In this document: positions 1 to 8,779 of the stretch, one piece after another | Position numbering within the stretch: position 1 is the first letter of the stretch | Layout of the letters: the number at the start of each line of letters is the position of its first letter | NCBI RefSeq assembly: GCF_049647105.1 | Contig: NZ_JBARWZ010000027.1 | Span: forward strand, 1-64,000 | From: Actinophytocola sp049647105 | Lineage (GTDB): Bacteria; Actinomycetota; Actinomycetes; Mycobacteriales; Pseudonocardiaceae | Reading direction: 5' to 3' | Length of the DNA stretch: 64,000 nt | Translations under genes and position numbers: made by a program | Notes under the pieces: generated by a model | What the model saw: the letters and a program-made list of their open reading frames with translations, nothing else | What the model was told of the DNA's origin: nothing | Database searches by the model: none

Positions 1-1
1 C

Positions 2-1249
2 CGCACCCTCGCGGCCCGCGCGGAGACCGCGGCGTCGGTCGCGGCGGCACTGCGGGAGCGGATCGACGGCGGCGCGGTGCGGCACGTGACGCTGCTGGTG
101 CCCGACCCGCACGCCCGGTTCGCGGCCGTCGAGCTGGGCGCCCGGTTCTTCGCCGACACCGTGCTGGCCGACGGCTACGGGCTCTGCACGTACGCGTTCG
201 CGTGGAACCCGGAACGGGCGGCGGTGGCGGCGCCGGTCTTCGAGCCGTACACGTCGACCTACGGTGACCTGCGGATACGGCCCGACCTGTGCTCGGTGCT
301 GCCGGACGGCGCCGACGGGGTGCTGGTCGTGTGCGACGCGGAGGATGTCGAGTTCGCGCCCCGCACGGTGCTGCGGCGGCAGCTGGGGCTGGCCGAGTCG
401 GCCGGGTTCGTGCCGTCGGCGGGCATCGAGCACGAGGTCACCTTCACCACCCCGGCTGGCGAGCCGCTCGTGCCTGGCGGTCTCGACTACGCGGCCGGTG
501 GGCTGAACCCGTTGCGCCGCCTGCTGTCCGCGATCCGGTCGGCCGTCGACGACCTGGGGGTGGAGTCGCTGCGGGGCGAGTGCCACCCCGGGCAGTACGA
601 GGTCGTGCTCGGTCACCGTGACGCGCTCGCCGCCTGCGACGACGCGATGCTGCAGCAGTTGCTGGTCCGCAGGGTGGCGGAGGAGCACGGTGTGCGGGCG
701 GGTTACCTCGCGGCGGAGCGACCGGGTGCCGGCAGCTCGTGCCATGTGCACATCTCACTGTCCTCACCGGACGGCTTCCCCCTGGAGCACTTCGTCGCCG
801 GGGTGCTGCGTGCCGCGCCGGACCTGACGCCGTTCTGGGCGCCGACGTGGAACTCCTACGTCCGGCTGCGGACCGCGGACTTCTCGCCTCGCGTGGTGCG
901 GTGGGGGGTCGACGACCGGACGGCGTCGGTCCGCGTGGCCGGGTCGGGGTCCTCGACGCGGGCCGAGGTCCGGTTCGCGGGCGCCGACGCGCAGCCGCAC
1001 CTGGTCGTGGCCGCGATCCTGGCGGCGGGGCTGTGGGGGATCCGCGAGGAGCTGACCCCGCCGGAGCAAGGTGAGCTGCCCGCGACACCGTGGCAGGCGC
1101 GTGCGGCGCTGGCGTCGTCGGAGCTGGCCAGGCGGCTGCTCGGCGAGCCGGTCGTCGACGCGCAGCTCGCGCACCTCGACGAGGAGATCGAGGCGGGGCT
1201 CACGGCCGTCACCGACTGGCAACGCCACCGGGGTGACCTGCGGCGGTAA
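2..1249 (+). CDS. Glutamine synthetase-family protein (partial, 5' end outside window)
   Basis: The frame is open from base 2, so the true start lies left of the window; a GTG at 77 is an internal Val. The protein matches the glutamine synthetase catalytic fold: GECHPGQYEV corresponds to the family's glutamate-bearing metal motif, GSSCHVHISL to the His motif of the GS signature, NSYVRL to the conserved NSYKRL, and VRVAGSGSSTRAEVRFAG to the ATP/glutamate Arg region. Such GS-like enzymes in actinobacteria often act on polyamines or other amines instead of ammonia (gamma-glutamyl-polyamine synthetase type). Nothing in the sequence fixes the amine. It ends 49 bases before the next gene, with a palindrome between, so it probably belongs to a different transcription unit. 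Confidence 0.8.
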   Translation, partial: RTLAARAETAASVAAALRERIDGGAVRHVTLLVPDPHARFAAVELGARFFADTVLADGYGLCTYAFAWNPERAAVAAPVFEPYTSTYGDLRIRPDLCSVLPDGADGVLVVCDAEDVEFAPRTVLRRQLGLAESAGFVPSAGIEHEVTFTTPAGEPLVPGGLDYAAGGLNPLRRLLSAIRSAVDDLGVESLRGECHPGQYEVVLGHRDALAACDDAMLQQLLVRRVAEEHGVRAGYLAAERPGAGSSCHVHISLSSPDGFPLEHFVAGVLRAAPDLTPFWAPTWNSYVRLRTADFSPRVVRWGVDDRTASVRVAGSGSSTRAEVRFAGADAQPHLVVAAILAAGLWGIREELTPPEQGELPATPWQARAALASSELARRLLGEPVVDAQLAHLDEEIEAGLTAVTDWQRHRGDLRR

Positions 1250-1252
1250 AAA

Positions 1253-1264
1253 CAAGCATGCTTG
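1253..1264. promoter_or_regulatory. Palindromic operator CAAGCATGCTTG
   Basis: A perfect 12-bp palindrome in an A+T-richer patch directly after the GS stop codon and about 35 bases before the start of the TIGR03084 gene. TetR-family regulators of actinobacterial acyl-CoA operons commonly bind such AAGCATGCTT-type palindromes. The likely ligand here is the TetR protein at 10106-10714, encoded at the far end of the same gene block. That pairing is inferred. Confidence 0.55.
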
Positions 1265-1297
1265 CTTGATTGCGGTGTGCGTGCCATCGTGGACCGC

Positions 1298-2095
1298 GTG
1301 GTGGACCTAAACTCCCTCGTGGCCGACCTGCGTGCCGAGGGTGACGAGATCGACGCGCTGGTGCGGGACCTGCCCTCGGCCGGGTGGGCACGCCCGACAC
1401 CCGCCGAGGGGTGGACGGTCGCGCACCAGATCGCGCACCTGGCGTGGACCGACGAGCGGGCGCTCCTCGCCGCGACCGATCCGGCGGGGTTCCAGGCGGA
1501 GTTCGCCGAGTACGCGGCGCGGGCCGGTGCCGGGCTGGACCGGGTCGTCGACGCGGAGGCGGCGGAGGCGGCGGCGCGCCCGGACCTGCTGGAGTGGTGG
1601 CGCGCGGGCCGGGAGCGGCTCGCGAACACGCTGCTCAGCGCGCCCGCCGGGACGAAGCTGCCGTGGTACGGGCCACCGATGTCGGCGGCGTCGATGGCCA
1701 CCGCCCGGCTGATGGAGACGTGGGCACACGGCCAGGACGTGGCCGACGGGCTCGGCGTGCGGCGCGAGCCGACCGCGCGGCTGCGGCACGTCGCGCACAT
1801 CGGCGTGCGGACCAGGGACTTCGCGTACCTGGTGCGCGACCTGCCGGTGCCGGGGGAGCAGTTCCGGATCGAGCTGATGGGGCCGGGGAACGAGCTGTGG
1901 ACGTGGGGGCCAGAGGACGCCGCGCAGCGGGTGACCGGTCCGGCGGTGGAGTTCTGCCTGCTGGTGACGCAGCGTGTGCACCGCGCGGACACGGCGCTGG
2001 TGGCCGTGGGGGACGACGCGGGCGGGTGGCTGGACATCGCGCAGGCGTTCGCGGGGCCGCCCGGCAAGGGTCGCGAGATCGGGAGCAGGGGATGA
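1298..2095 (+). CDS. TIGR03084-family protein (DinB/maleylpyruvate isomerase-like metal-binding fold)
   Basis: About 265 aa, soluble. The N-terminal half has the four-helix DinB/mycothiol-dependent maleylpyruvate isomerase pattern, with metal-ligand-type histidines in VAHQIAHLAW (residues about 45-55) and METWAHGQDVADGLG (about 143-157). The C-terminal part (HIGVRTRDFAYLVRDLPVP onward) is the TIGR03084-specific extension. Function is unknown, but the family regularly travels with AtuA and acyl-CoA carboxylase genes as here. Start choice is uncertain: there is no Shine-Dalgarno sequence near the GTGs at 1298 and 1301, so the transcript may be leaderless from the operator-containing promoter. 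A TTG at 1262 would also be in frame but overlaps the operator. Confidence 0.75.
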   Translation: MVDLNSLVADLRAEGDEIDALVRDLPSAGWARPTPAEGWTVAHQIAHLAWTDERALLAATDPAGFQAEFAEYAARAGAGLDRVVDAEAAEAAARPDLLEWWRAGRERLANTLLSAPAGTKLPWYGPPMSAASMATARLMETWAHGQDVADGLGVRREPTARLRHVAHIGVRTRDFAYLVRDLPVPGEQFRIELMGPGNELWTWGPEDAAQRVTGPAVEFCLLVTQRVHRADTALVAVGDDAGGWLDIAQAFAGPPGKGREIGSRG

Positions 2096-2104
2096 ACGCG
2101 GGCG

Positions 2105-2264
2105 TGGCCTCCGGCCCCCGATTCCACGCTACCGGGCGCCACCGACAGTTCCGGCTGGGTGGCGGCGGGTTGTCCACCGGGCCGGAGTTGTCCACCGGCG
2201 TGGATCGCGCGGGAGCGGGTTTGTCGGTGCCGTGCCGTAACGTCGAACCGGGGGCCGGAGGCCA
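2105..2264 (+). repeat. Long imperfect inverted repeat in the TIGR03084-atuA gap, covering the atuA ribosome site
   Basis: The left arm 2105-2132 and right arm 2237-2264 are complementary at 25 of 28 positions, including a perfect 16-bp outer arm TGGCCTCCGGCCCCCG. The 104-nt loop contains two copies of TTGTCCACCGG (2169 and 2188 regions). The right arm includes GGAGG, the only Shine-Dalgarno candidate for the ATG at 2271, so a transcript folding on these arms would bury that site. It may instead be a miniature mobile element or transcriptional attenuator. Confidence 0.6.
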
Positions 2265-2270
2265 GCCCTC

Positions 2271-3926
2271 ATGACCGCGGTGCGTATCGGCAACGCGTCC
2301 GGGTTCTACGGGGACCGGTTCGCCGCGATGCGGGAGATGCTCACCGGCGGCCCGCTCGACTACCTCACCGGCGACTACCTCGCCGAGCTGACCATGCTCA
2401 TCCTCGGCCGGGACCGGATGAAGGACCCCGCCCTCGGGTACGCGCGGACCTTCCTCCGCCAGCTCGAGGACACCATCGACCTCGCGCTGGAGCGGGGCGT
2501 CAAGATCGTCACCAACGCGGGCGGGCTCAACCCCGAGGGGCTCGCCGCCGCCATCCGGGAGCTGAACCCGCGGGTCAGCGTCGCGCACGTCGAAGGGGAC
2601 GACCTCCTGCACCGCGGGTTCGACGGTGCGCTCACCGCCAACGCCTACCTCGGCTGCTGGGGCATCGTCGAGTGTCTGAACGCCGGTGCCGACGTCGTGG
2701 TCACCGGGCGGGTCACCGACGCCTCGCTCGTCGTCGCGCCCGCCGCGCACCACTTCGGGTGGGGGCGCGACGACCTCGACCGGCTCGCCGGGGCCACCGT
2801 CGCCGGGCACGTCATCGAGTGCGGCACCCAGGCGACCGGCGGGAACTTCGCGTTCTTCACCGAAGTCGCCGACCTCACCCATCCCGGGTTCCCGATCGCC
2901 GAGATCGCCGAGGACGGGTCGGCGGTCATCACCAAGCACGACGGGACCGGCGGCACCGTCACCGTCGACACCGTCAAGGCGCAGCTCCTCTACGAGATCG
3001 GCGGCCCGCGTTACCTCGGCCCGGACGTCACGAGCCGCTTCGACACCGTCGCCCTCACCCAGGACGGGCCCGACCGGGTCGTGATCACCGGGGTCACCGG
3101 CGAAGCGCCGCCCGACACGCTCAAGGTGTGCGTCAACACCCTCGACGGGTTCCGCAACGGCATGACGTTCGTCCTTTGTGGACTCGACATCGACGCCAAG
3201 GCCGCGCTCGCCCGTGAACAGCTCGTGGACACGATCGGCGCGGACGGTCTCGAATGGACGCTCGCGCGCACCGACCACGCCGACGCCGACACCGAGGAGG
3301 CCGCGTCCGCGCTCCTCCACGTGACGATCCGCACGCCGGATCCCAAGCGTGCCAAGGCGTTCTCGCGAGCCGCGGTCGAGCTGGCGCTCGCGTCCTACCC
3401 GGGCTTCACCCTCACCTCACCGCCTGGCGACGGTTCGCCGGTCGGCGTGTACCGGCCGGAGTACGTGCCGCAGGACGCGGTCGAGCACGTAGCTGTGCTG
3501 CCGGACGGGACGCGTGCCGTGATCGCACCACCGAACGTGACGGCCGTGGCGCCAGGGGTCGTCCCGGTCGAGATCAACCCGGTCACCAGCGGTCCGACAA
3601 AACGGGTGCCGCTCGGCACGATCGTCGGCGCCCGGTCAGGGGACAAGGGCGGCGACGCCAACCTCGGTGTGTGGGTCCGCGACCCGGCCGCCTACCCGTG
3701 GTTCGCAGAGGAGCTGACCGTCGCCCGCCTCCGTGAGCTGCTGCCCGAGGCCAGGGACCTCGACATCGACCGGCACCCGCTGCCGAACCTCGACGCGATC
3801 AACTTCGTGCTGCACGGGCTGCTCGGCAAGGGCGTCGCGGCATCCTCCCGGTTCGACCCGCAGGCCAAGTCGCTCGGTGAGTGGCTGCGGTCCCGACACG
3901 TCGACATCCCGGAGGCGTTGCTGTGA
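2271..3926 (+). CDS. atuA: AtuA-family acyclic terpene utilisation protein with C-terminal AtuA-like domain
   Basis: 551 aa. Residues about 1-440 form the AtuA domain (start VRIGNASGFYGDRF, then TNAGGLNPEGLAAAI and ATGGNFAFF), and the C-terminal ~100 residues (GTIVGARSGDKGGDANLGVW to the end) are the AtuA-like ferredoxin-fold domain usually fused to it. AtuA is essential for citronellol/geranylate use in Pseudomonas, but its reaction is unresolved. Here it leads genes for two acyl-CoA dehydrogenases and a biotin-dependent acyl-CoA carboxylase, which fits catabolism of a branched or isoprenoid acyl-CoA. Start is ATG with GGAGG eight bases upstream, inside an inverted-repeat arm. Confidence 0.85.
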   Translation: MTAVRIGNASGFYGDRFAAMREMLTGGPLDYLTGDYLAELTMLILGRDRMKDPALGYARTFLRQLEDTIDLALERGVKIVTNAGGLNPEGLAAAIRELNPRVSVAHVEGDDLLHRGFDGALTANAYLGCWGIVECLNAGADVVVTGRVTDASLVVAPAAHHFGWGRDDLDRLAGATVAGHVIECGTQATGGNFAFFTEVADLTHPGFPIAEIAEDGSAVITKHDGTGGTVTVDTVKAQLLYEIGGPRYLGPDVTSRFDTVALTQDGPDRVVITGVTGEAPPDTLKVCVNTLDGFRNGMTFVLCGLDIDAKAALAREQLVDTIGADGLEWTLARTDHADADTEEAASALLHVTIRTPDPKRAKAFSRAAVELALASYPGFTLTSPPGDGSPVGVYRPEYVPQDAVEHVAVLPDGTRAVIAPPNVTAVAPGVVPVEINPVTSGPTKRVPLGTIVGARSGDKGGDANLGVWVRDPAAYPWFAEELTVARLRELLPEARDLDIDRHPLPNLDAINFVLHGLLGKGVAASSRFDPQAKSLGEWLRSRHVDIPEALL

Positions 3927-4053
3927 GCGAGAGCGACGGAGCGGGCGCCGTCTGGACTGACGAGCAGCGCAGGGAGCTCGGCCACGAGCGACTGAGCAGC
4001 GCAGGAGGGAAGACGGCGTGTTAGCGGAGGAGCGAAGCGAACCTTTCAACACT

Positions 4054-5214
4054 GTGAACCTGTTCGACACACCGGAGCGGTTCGCGCTCCGGGAGACGAC
4101 TCGGCGCTTTGTCGAGAAAGAGGTGCGGCCACATCTCGACCAGTGGGAGCGCGACGGCGAGCTGCCGCGTGACCTCCACCGCAAGGCCGGTGCGCTGGGC
4201 CTGCTCGGCGTCGCCTTCCCCGAGAGCGTCGGCGGCGGGGGCGGCGACGTCATCGACGCCACCGTCGTCACCGAGGAGGTGCACTACGCTGGCGGCTCAG
4301 GCGGGCTCGTCGCCTCCCTGTTCACCTCCGGCATCGCGCTGCCGCACATCGTCACCGCGGGCGACCCGGACCACGTCGAGCGCTGGGTGCGGCCGACGCT
4401 GGCCGGGACCATGATCGGCTCACTCGCGGTCACCGAACCCGACGGCGGCTCGGACGTCGCCAACGTGCGCACCACGGCGCTGCGTACATCTTCCGGGGGA
4501 GACGGCGACCACTACATCGTCAACGGTGCCAAGACTTTCATCACCTCCGGCGTCCGCGCCGACTTCGTCACCACCGTCGTCCGCACCGGCGACGCGGGCG
4601 CGCACGGGCTGTCGCTGCTGGTCGTGGAGAAGGACACCCCCGGCTTCACCGTCACCCGCAGGCTCGACAAGATGGGCTGGCACTGCTCCGACACGGCCGA
4701 ACTGTCCTATGTGGACGTCCGGGTGCCGGCACGCAACCTGGTCGGGGCGGAGGGACAGGGCTTCGCGCAGGTCGCGACCCACTTTGTCACCGAGCGGCTC
4801 GCGCTCGCCGTGCAGGGCTACGCCACCGCGCAGCGGGCGCTCGACCTCACCGTCGAGTGGTGCCGCATGCGGGAGACCTTCGGGCGGCCGCTCATCTCGC
4901 GCCAGGTCGTGCAGCACAAGCTGGCCGAGATGGCACGCCGGATCGACGTCGCCCGCACCTACACCCGCACCGTCGCGCTCCGGCACACGGCGGGCGAGCA
5001 GGTGATCGCCGAGGCGTGCTTCGCGAAGAACACCGCCGTCGAGACCGGGGAGTGGGTCGTCAACGAGGCCGTGCAGCTGCACGGCGGGCTCGGCTACCTG
5101 CGTGAGTCCGAAGTGGAACGTCACTACCGCGACGTCCGCATCCTCGGCATCGGCGGCGGCACCAACGAGATCCTGACCGGACTGGCCGCGAAAGTGCTGG
5201 GTTACACCTCATGA
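4054..5214 (+). CDS. Acyl-CoA dehydrogenase
   Basis: FAD flavoenzyme oxidising an acyl-CoA to the 2-enoyl-CoA. Family marks: LAVTEPDGGSDVANVRTTA (FAD/substrate loop), KTFITSGVRADF, RETFGRPLISRQVVQHKLAEMA (FAD-binding helices) and the end motif QLHGGLGYLRESEVERHYRDVRILGIGGGTNEI. The reading frame is open back to a GTG at 4018 with GGAGG upstream. However, 4018-4053 looks like intergenic repeat (GGAGGAGCGAAGCGA) and the usual family N-terminus NLFDTPERFALRETTRRFV begins at the GTG at 4054, which I prefer. Its stop overlaps the next gene's ATG by 4 bases (ATGA), so it is cotranslated with the carboxylase genes. Confidence 0.9.
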   Translation: MNLFDTPERFALRETTRRFVEKEVRPHLDQWERDGELPRDLHRKAGALGLLGVAFPESVGGGGGDVIDATVVTEEVHYAGGSGGLVASLFTSGIALPHIVTAGDPDHVERWVRPTLAGTMIGSLAVTEPDGGSDVANVRTTALRTSSGGDGDHYIVNGAKTFITSGVRADFVTTVVRTGDAGAHGLSLLVVEKDTPGFTVTRRLDKMGWHCSDTAELSYVDVRVPARNLVGAEGQGFAQVATHFVTERLALAVQGYATAQRALDLTVEWCRMRETFGRPLISRQVVQHKLAEMARRIDVARTYTRTVALRHTAGEQVIAEACFAKNTAVETGEWVVNEAVQLHGGLGYLRESEVERHYRDVRILGIGGGTNEILTGLAAKVLGYTS

Positions 5215-6809
5215 GCAGGCTCAATTCCGTTGTGGACACCACCTCCACCGAACACAAGGCCAATCGCGATGCGATGCTGGAGAAGCTCGCCGAGATCGAG
5301 GCCGAGCACGCGAAGGCGGTCGCCGGTGGTGGCGACAAGTACGTCGAGCGGCACCGCAAGCGTGGCAAGCTGCTCGTCCGTGAGCGCCTCGAGCTGCTGC
5401 TCGACCCCGACTCGCCGTTCCTTGAGCTGTCGCCGCTCGCCGCGTGGGGTACCGACTACAAGGTCGGCGGCAGCGTGGTCACCGGCATCGGTGTCGTCGA
5501 GGGCGTCGAGTGCCTGATCAGCGGCAGCGACCCGACGGTCAAGGGCGGCGCGAGCAACCCGTGGACCACCAAGAAGTCGTTCCGCGCAGCGGACATCGCC
5601 GCGCAGAACCGGCTCCCCACGATCAACCTCGTCGAGTCCGGCGGCGCGGATCTCCCGACACAGAAGGAGATCTTCATCCCGGGTGGCCGGATCTTCCGCG
5701 ACATCACCCGCGCGAGTGCCGCCGGCTGCCCGACTGTCGCGCTGGTGTTCGGCAACTCCACCGCGGGCGGTGCGTACCTGCCGGGCATGTCCGACTACGT
5801 GGTGATGGTCAGGGAACGCGCCAAGGTGTTCCTCGGCGGGCCACCGCTGGTCAAGATGGCGACCGGTGAGGAGTCCGACGACGAGTCGCTCGGCGGCGCG
5901 GAGATGCACGCCCGCACGTCCGGTCTCGCCGACTACCTCGCCGCCGACGAGGAGGACGCGATCCGGATCGGTCGCCGGATCATCGCGCGGCTCAACTGGC
6001 GCAAGCAGGGCCCGGAGCCCGCGAGTGTCTACAGTGAACCGGTCTGCGACGCCGAGGACCTGCTCGGCATCGTGCCGACCGACCTCAAGGTGCCGTTCGA
6101 CCCGCGTGACGTGATCGCCCGCGTGGTCGACGGTTCGGACTTCGACGAGTTCAAACCGTTGTACGGCACCAGCCTCGTCACCGGATGGGCGCGGGTGCAC
6201 GGCTACCCGGTCGGCGTTCTCGCCAACGCGCAGGGCGTGCTGTTCAGCGAGGAGTCGCAGAAGGCCGCGCAGTTCATCCAGCTGGCCAACCAGATCGACA
6301 CGCCGCTGCTGTTCCTGCACAACACGACCGGCTACATGGTCGGCAAGGAGTACGAGCAGGGCGGCATCATCAAGCACGGCGCCATGATGATCAACGCGGT
6401 GTCGAACTCGAAGGTGCCGCACATCTCGATCCTCATGGGTGCCTCCTACGGCGCCGGGCACTACGGCATGTGCGGCCGCGCCTACGACCCGAGGTTCCTG
6501 TTCGCGTGGCCAAGCGCCAAGTCCGCGGTCATGGGGCCACAGCAGCTCGCCGGTGTGCTGTCCATTGTGGCAAGGCAGGCGGCGGCGGGCCGTGGTCAGG
6601 AGTACAACGAGGAGCACGACGCCGCGATGCGGACCATGGTGGAGAACCAGATCGAGGCGGAGTCACTGCCGATGTTCCTGTCCGGCATGCTCTACGACGA
6701 CGGCATCATCGACCCGCGCGACACCCGCACGGTGCTCGGCATGAGCCTGTCGGCGATCCACAACGGCCCCGTCAGCGGCGCTGACGGCTTCGGCGTCTTC
6801 CGGATGTGA
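5211..6809 (+). CDS. Acyl-CoA carboxylase carboxyltransferase (beta) subunit
   Basis: 532 aa carboxyltransferase of the methylcrotonyl-/geranyl-/propionyl-CoA carboxylase group; it transfers CO2 from carboxybiotin to an acyl-CoA. N-terminal acyl-CoA site: ERLELLLDPDSPFLELSPLAAWG and VESGGADLPTQKEIF. C-terminal carboxybiotin site: NTTGYMVGKEYEQGGIIKHGAMMINAVSNSKVPHISILMG and YDPRFLFAWPSAKSAVMG. The FLHNTTGYMVG and ESGGADLP segments resemble methylcrotonyl-CoA or geranyl-CoA carboxylases more than acetyl-CoA types, consistent with the AtuA neighbour. It overlaps both flanking genes by 4 bases, so it is made with its partner biotin carboxylase at 6806. Confidence 0.88.
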   Translation: MSRLNSVVDTTSTEHKANRDAMLEKLAEIEAEHAKAVAGGGDKYVERHRKRGKLLVRERLELLLDPDSPFLELSPLAAWGTDYKVGGSVVTGIGVVEGVECLISGSDPTVKGGASNPWTTKKSFRAADIAAQNRLPTINLVESGGADLPTQKEIFIPGGRIFRDITRASAAGCPTVALVFGNSTAGGAYLPGMSDYVVMVRERAKVFLGGPPLVKMATGEESDDESLGGAEMHARTSGLADYLAADEEDAIRIGRRIIARLNWRKQGPEPASVYSEPVCDAEDLLGIVPTDLKVPFDPRDVIARVVDGSDFDEFKPLYGTSLVTGWARVHGYPVGVLANAQGVLFSEESQKAAQFIQLANQIDTPLLFLHNTTGYMVGKEYEQGGIIKHGAMMINAVSNSKVPHISILMGASYGAGHYGMCGRAYDPRFLFAWPSAKSAVMGPQQLAGVLSIVARQAAAGRGQEYNEEHDAAMRTMVENQIEAESLPMFLSGMLYDDGIIDPRDTRTVLGMSLSAIHNGPVSGADGFGVFRM

Positions 6810-8779
6810 GCGGCATGATCACCACACTGCTCGTCGCGAACCGGGGTGAGATCGCCCGCCGGGTGTTCCGCACCTGCCGCGCACTGGGGATTGCCACCGT
6901 CGCGGTGTTCTCCGACGCCGACGCGGACGCACCGCACGTCCGAGAGGCCGACGCGGCGGTCCGGCTGCCAGGGGTGTCGCCCGCCGACACCTACCTGCGT
7001 GCCGACCTGATCATCGACGCCGCCCGCGAGTCCGGCGCGGACGCCGTGCACCCCGGATACGGCTTCCTGTCGGAGAACGCGGCGTTCGCCCGCGCCGTCA
7101 TCGACGCCGGGCTCACGTGGGCCGGGCCGACGCCGGAGGCCATCGAGCAGATGGGCTCCAAGATCGAGTCCAAGCGGCTCATGGCCGACGCCGGGGTGCC
7201 GGTGCTGCCGGAACTGGATCCCGGCGAGATCACCGACGCCGACCTGCCCGTGCTGGTCAAGGCGTCCTCGGGTGGTGGCGGGCGCGGCATGCGCGTCGTG
7301 CGGTCCCTTGACGAGCTGACCGACCAGGTGGCGGGCGCGCGGTCCGAGGCGGCGTCGGCGTTCGGTGACGACACCGTGTTCGTCGAGCCGTACCTCGCGA
7401 CCGGCAGGCACATCGAGGTACAGGTGATGTGCGACCGGCACGGCACGGTGTGGGCGGTGGGCGAGCGCGAGTGCTCGATCCAGCGCCGCCACCAGAAGAT
7501 CGTGGAGGAGTCGCCATCACCGCTGGTCGAGCGCGTCGCCGGGATGCGCGACGAGCTGTTCGCCGCCGCCCGCGACGCCGCCAGGGCCATCGGGTACGTC
7601 GGCGCGGGCACGGTCGAGTTCCTCGCCGACGAGACCGGCCGGTTCTACTTCCTGGAGATGAACACGCGGCTGCAGGTCGAGCACCCGGTCACCGAGTGCG
7701 TGACGGGCCTCGACCTGGTCGGGCTCCAGCTCGGCGTCGCGGAGGGGCGGCCGCTGCCTGCCGGGCCGCCGGCGCCGCAGGGACACGCCATCGAGGTCCG
7801 GCTCTACGCCGAGGACCCCGCCGCCGACTGGCGCCCGCACAGCGGCACGCTGCACCGGTTCGAGGTGCCCGGGGTCGCCACGACCTTCACCGTGCCGCTC
7901 GGTGCTGGCATCCGGCTCGACTCCGGTGTTGAGGCCGGCACTGTCGTCAGCCCGCACTACGACCCGATGCTCGCCAAGGTGATCTCGGTGGCGCCGACCA
8001 GGGACGTAGCGGCACGCGCACTGGCCGCGGCGCTCACGAGGTCGAAGGTGCACGGGTTCACCACGAACCGGGACCTGCTCGTCAACGTCCTCACCCACCC
8101 GGCGTTCCTGGCCGGGGAGACCGACACCGCGTTCTTCGAACGCCACGGCCTCGACGCGTTGTCGACCCCGCTCGCCACCGAACCGGCCATCCGGCTCTCG
8201 GCGCTCGCGGCCGCGCTCGCCGACGCCGCCGCGAACCGCGCGGGCGCGAAGGTGCTCGGCGGGCTGCCCAGCGGGTGGCGCAATGTGGTCTCCGTGCCGC
8301 AGCGCAAACGTTTCACCAGCGGGGACACCGAGCACGAGATCACCTACCGGCTCGGCCGCGACGGCCTGGTCGGGCAGGACGGCGTCCGGCTCGTCGAGGC
8401 CACCCCGACCTCGGTGGTCCTCGACGTCCAGGGCCTGCGGCGCCGGTTCGCGGTCTCCGCCTACCCCGGACTGTCCTGTGTGGACTCTTCGCTCGGGCCG
8501 GTCGCGCTGGTGCCGGTCGAGCGGTTCACCGACCCGGCCGCACAGGTGGCGGCCGGATCCCTGCTCGCACCGATGCCCGGCACGGTCGTGCGGGTCGCGG
8601 TCGAGCAGGGCGAGAAGGTCACCGAGGGCCAGCCGCTGCTGTGGCTGGAGGCAATGAAGATGCAGCACCGGATCAACGCTCCCGCCGACGGGGTGGTCAC
8701 CGAACTCGGTGTCATGGCAGGGGATCAAGTGGAAGTCGGCCGCGTACTGGCCGTCGTCAGCGCTGAGGAGGAAGCATGA
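6806..8779 (+). CDS. Biotin carboxylase / biotin carboxyl carrier (alpha) subunit of acyl-CoA carboxylase
   Basis: 657 aa. Residues about 5-110 are the biotin carboxylase N-domain (VANRGEIARRVFRTCRALGI, HPGYGFLSENAAFA), 115-320 the ATP-grasp domain (KASSGGGGRGMRVV, RECSIQRRHQKIVEE, LEMNTRLQVEHPVTE), followed by the C-domain and a carrier domain at the end with the biotinylation site EAMKM (Lys about residue 617). Length and layout match AccA/LiuD/AtuF-type alpha subunits. Start is GTG at 6806 overlapping the previous stop; an ATG at 6815 is the alternative. It ends overlapping the ATG of the next dehydrogenase. Confidence 0.9.
   Translation: MSGMITTLLVANRGEIARRVFRTCRALGIATVAVFSDADADAPHVREADAAVRLPGVSPADTYLRADLIIDAARESGADAVHPGYGFLSENAAFARAVIDAGLTWAGPTPEAIEQMGSKIESKRLMADAGVPVLPELDPGEITDADLPVLVKASSGGGGRGMRVVRSLDELTDQVAGARSEAASAFGDDTVFVEPYLATGRHIEVQVMCDRHGTVWAVGERECSIQRRHQKIVEESPSPLVERVAGMRDELFAAARDAARAIGYVGAGTVEFLADETGRFYFLEMNTRLQVEHPVTECVTGLDLVGLQLGVAEGRPLPAGPPAPQGHAIEVRLYAEDPAADWRPHSGTLHRFEVPGVATTFTVPLGAGIRLDSGVEAGTVVSPHYDPMLAKVISVAPTRDVAARALAAALTRSKVHGFTTNRDLLVNVLTHPAFLAGETDTAFFERHGLDALSTPLATEPAIRLSALAAALADAAANRAGAKVLGGLPSGWRNVVSVPQRKRFTSGDTEHEITYRLGRDGLVGQDGVRLVEATPTSVVLDVQGLRRRFAVSAYPGLSCVDSSLGPVALVPVERFTDPAAQVAAGSLLAPMPGTVVRVAVEQGEKVTEGQPLLWLEAMKMQHRINAPADGVVTELGVMAGDQVEVGRVLAVVSAEEEA

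Noticed and set aside
1253..1264. Possible KstR2 (cholesterol regulon) site
   Set aside because: KstR2 motifs have two bases between CAAG and CTTG; this palindrome has four, and the operon lacks cholesterol ring-degradation genes.
2169..2198. Two TTGTCCACCGG motifs resembling actinobacterial DnaA boxes
   Set aside because: They differ from TTGTCCACA at the last position, there are only two, and no dnaA, dnaN, parAB or other origin genes are near. Not an origin.
1635..3320. Long minus-strand open frame antisense to TIGR03084/atuA, and similar long frames across the window
   Set aside because: They mirror the third-position G+C bias of the real genes, have Arg/Pro/Gly/Ala-rich translations with no domains, and overlap well-supported genes.
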